DNA of 64,000 nt from Tabrizicola sp. (GTDB lineage Bacteria; Pseudomonadota; Alphaproteobacteria; Rhodobacterales; Rhodobacteraceae), in contig NZ_JALHQD010000005.1 of the NCBI RefSeq assembly GCF_022842145.1, forward strand, positions 62,001 through 126,000, given 5' to 3'. Positions 63,894 through 64,000 of the stretch are shown one piece after another. Position numbers and translations under genes: made by a program. Position 1 is the stretch's first letter, and the number at the start of each line of letters is the position of its first letter. The notes under the pieces are model-generated. The model worked only from the letters and a program-made list of their open reading frames with translations, was not told where the DNA came from and made no database searches.

Positions 63894-64000
63894 ATGACCG
63901 TTCACATTGGCGCCAAGCCGGGCGACATCGCCGAAACCGTGCTTCTGCCCGGTGACCCCTACCGCGCCCGCTGGGCCGCGCAGACCTACCTCAAGGACCC
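63894..64000 (+). CDS. deoD: Purine-nucleoside phosphorylase DeoD, 3'-truncated by the window edge
   Basis: Only the first 35 codons are present. [35 protein letters not shown] matches the start of hexameric DeoD-type phosphorylases, with LLPGDP(Y)RA as the phosphate/base-binding strand. The enzyme splits purine nucleosides with phosphate for salvage. GAGGGAAAG lies before ATG 63894. The rest of the gene lies beyond the window. Confidence 0.9.
   Translation, partial: MTVHIGAKPGDIAETVLLPGDPYRARWAAQTYLKD

Overview
The window is one contiguous stretch of a high-GC alphaproteobacterial genome, most likely Rhodobacteraceae (order Rhodobacterales). The support is: ethylmalonyl-CoA pathway genes (ccr, ecm); two FnrL/FNR-type boxes (TTGAT-N4-[AG]TCAA); a DUF6455-type small cysteine protein; an agp/mel alpha-galactoside operon like that of Sinorhizobium meliloti; and short, often ATGA-overlapping operons with clear GGAGG ribosome sites. 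No rRNA, tRNA, CRISPR array or intact insertion sequence was seen.

Layout. (1) 1-14.6 kb: part of a type VI secretion (T6SS) locus. The tssL end (OmpA domain), tssM and tagF run forward. The minus-strand operon pppA phosphatase - membrane-anchored M15 peptidase - second, shortened TssM-like protein - vgrG converges on them. A forward set follows: OmpA-family protein, tiny lipoprotein, caspase/Sel1-repeat protein. (2) 14.6-16.6 kb: a porin-like barrel and a gene-poor stretch. (3) 16.6-24.8 kb: a low-oxygen/stress cluster around an FNR box: tandem universal stress protein, HTH protein, Kef-type antiporter, SDR dehydrogenase, P-type ATPase, PHA synthase. (4) 25.1-30.2 kb: a tight three-gene operon of an ATPase with an N-terminal degenerate HNH domain, a separate intact HNH nuclease and a membrane-associated patatin phospholipase. 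It resembles Septu/PtuAB and retron-linked ATPase-HNH pairs with a phospholipase added, and is my leading candidate for an undescribed anti-phage system.

(5) 30.6-49.8 kb: a plant-saccharide utilisation region. One part has an ArsR-like regulator, a GH51 arabinofuranosidase, a CUT1 ABC transporter (binding protein, two permeases, ATPase), a GH4 enzyme and an AraC regulator. The other part is an agp-mel-like operon (family 5 binding protein, two permeases, double ATPase, GH4 MelA) whose last gene is unexpectedly a flavin-dependent tryptophan-halogenase-like protein. A divergent AraC regulator flanks it. (6) 49.8-64 kb: mostly housekeeping genes: SRAP protein, VOC protein, 5'-nucleotidase-like protein, a secreted Pro/Gly-repeat protein, DUF952, pyrD, stand-alone Lrp-type RAM domain, RecD-like helicase, ccr, PlsB-like acyltransferase, ecm, FNR-box-controlled DUF6455 protein, a glycosyltransferase-like protein and the start of deoD.

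How parts work together. The T6SS genes encode the membrane complex, spike and phosphorylation control of a contractile injection machine. The two sugar loci import arabinose- and galactose-containing oligosaccharides and hydrolyse them in the cytoplasm. Ccr and Ecm act in acetyl-CoA assimilation and, with PhaC, connect to polyhydroxyalkanoate metabolism. All assignments come from reading motifs by eye; no database search was possible.
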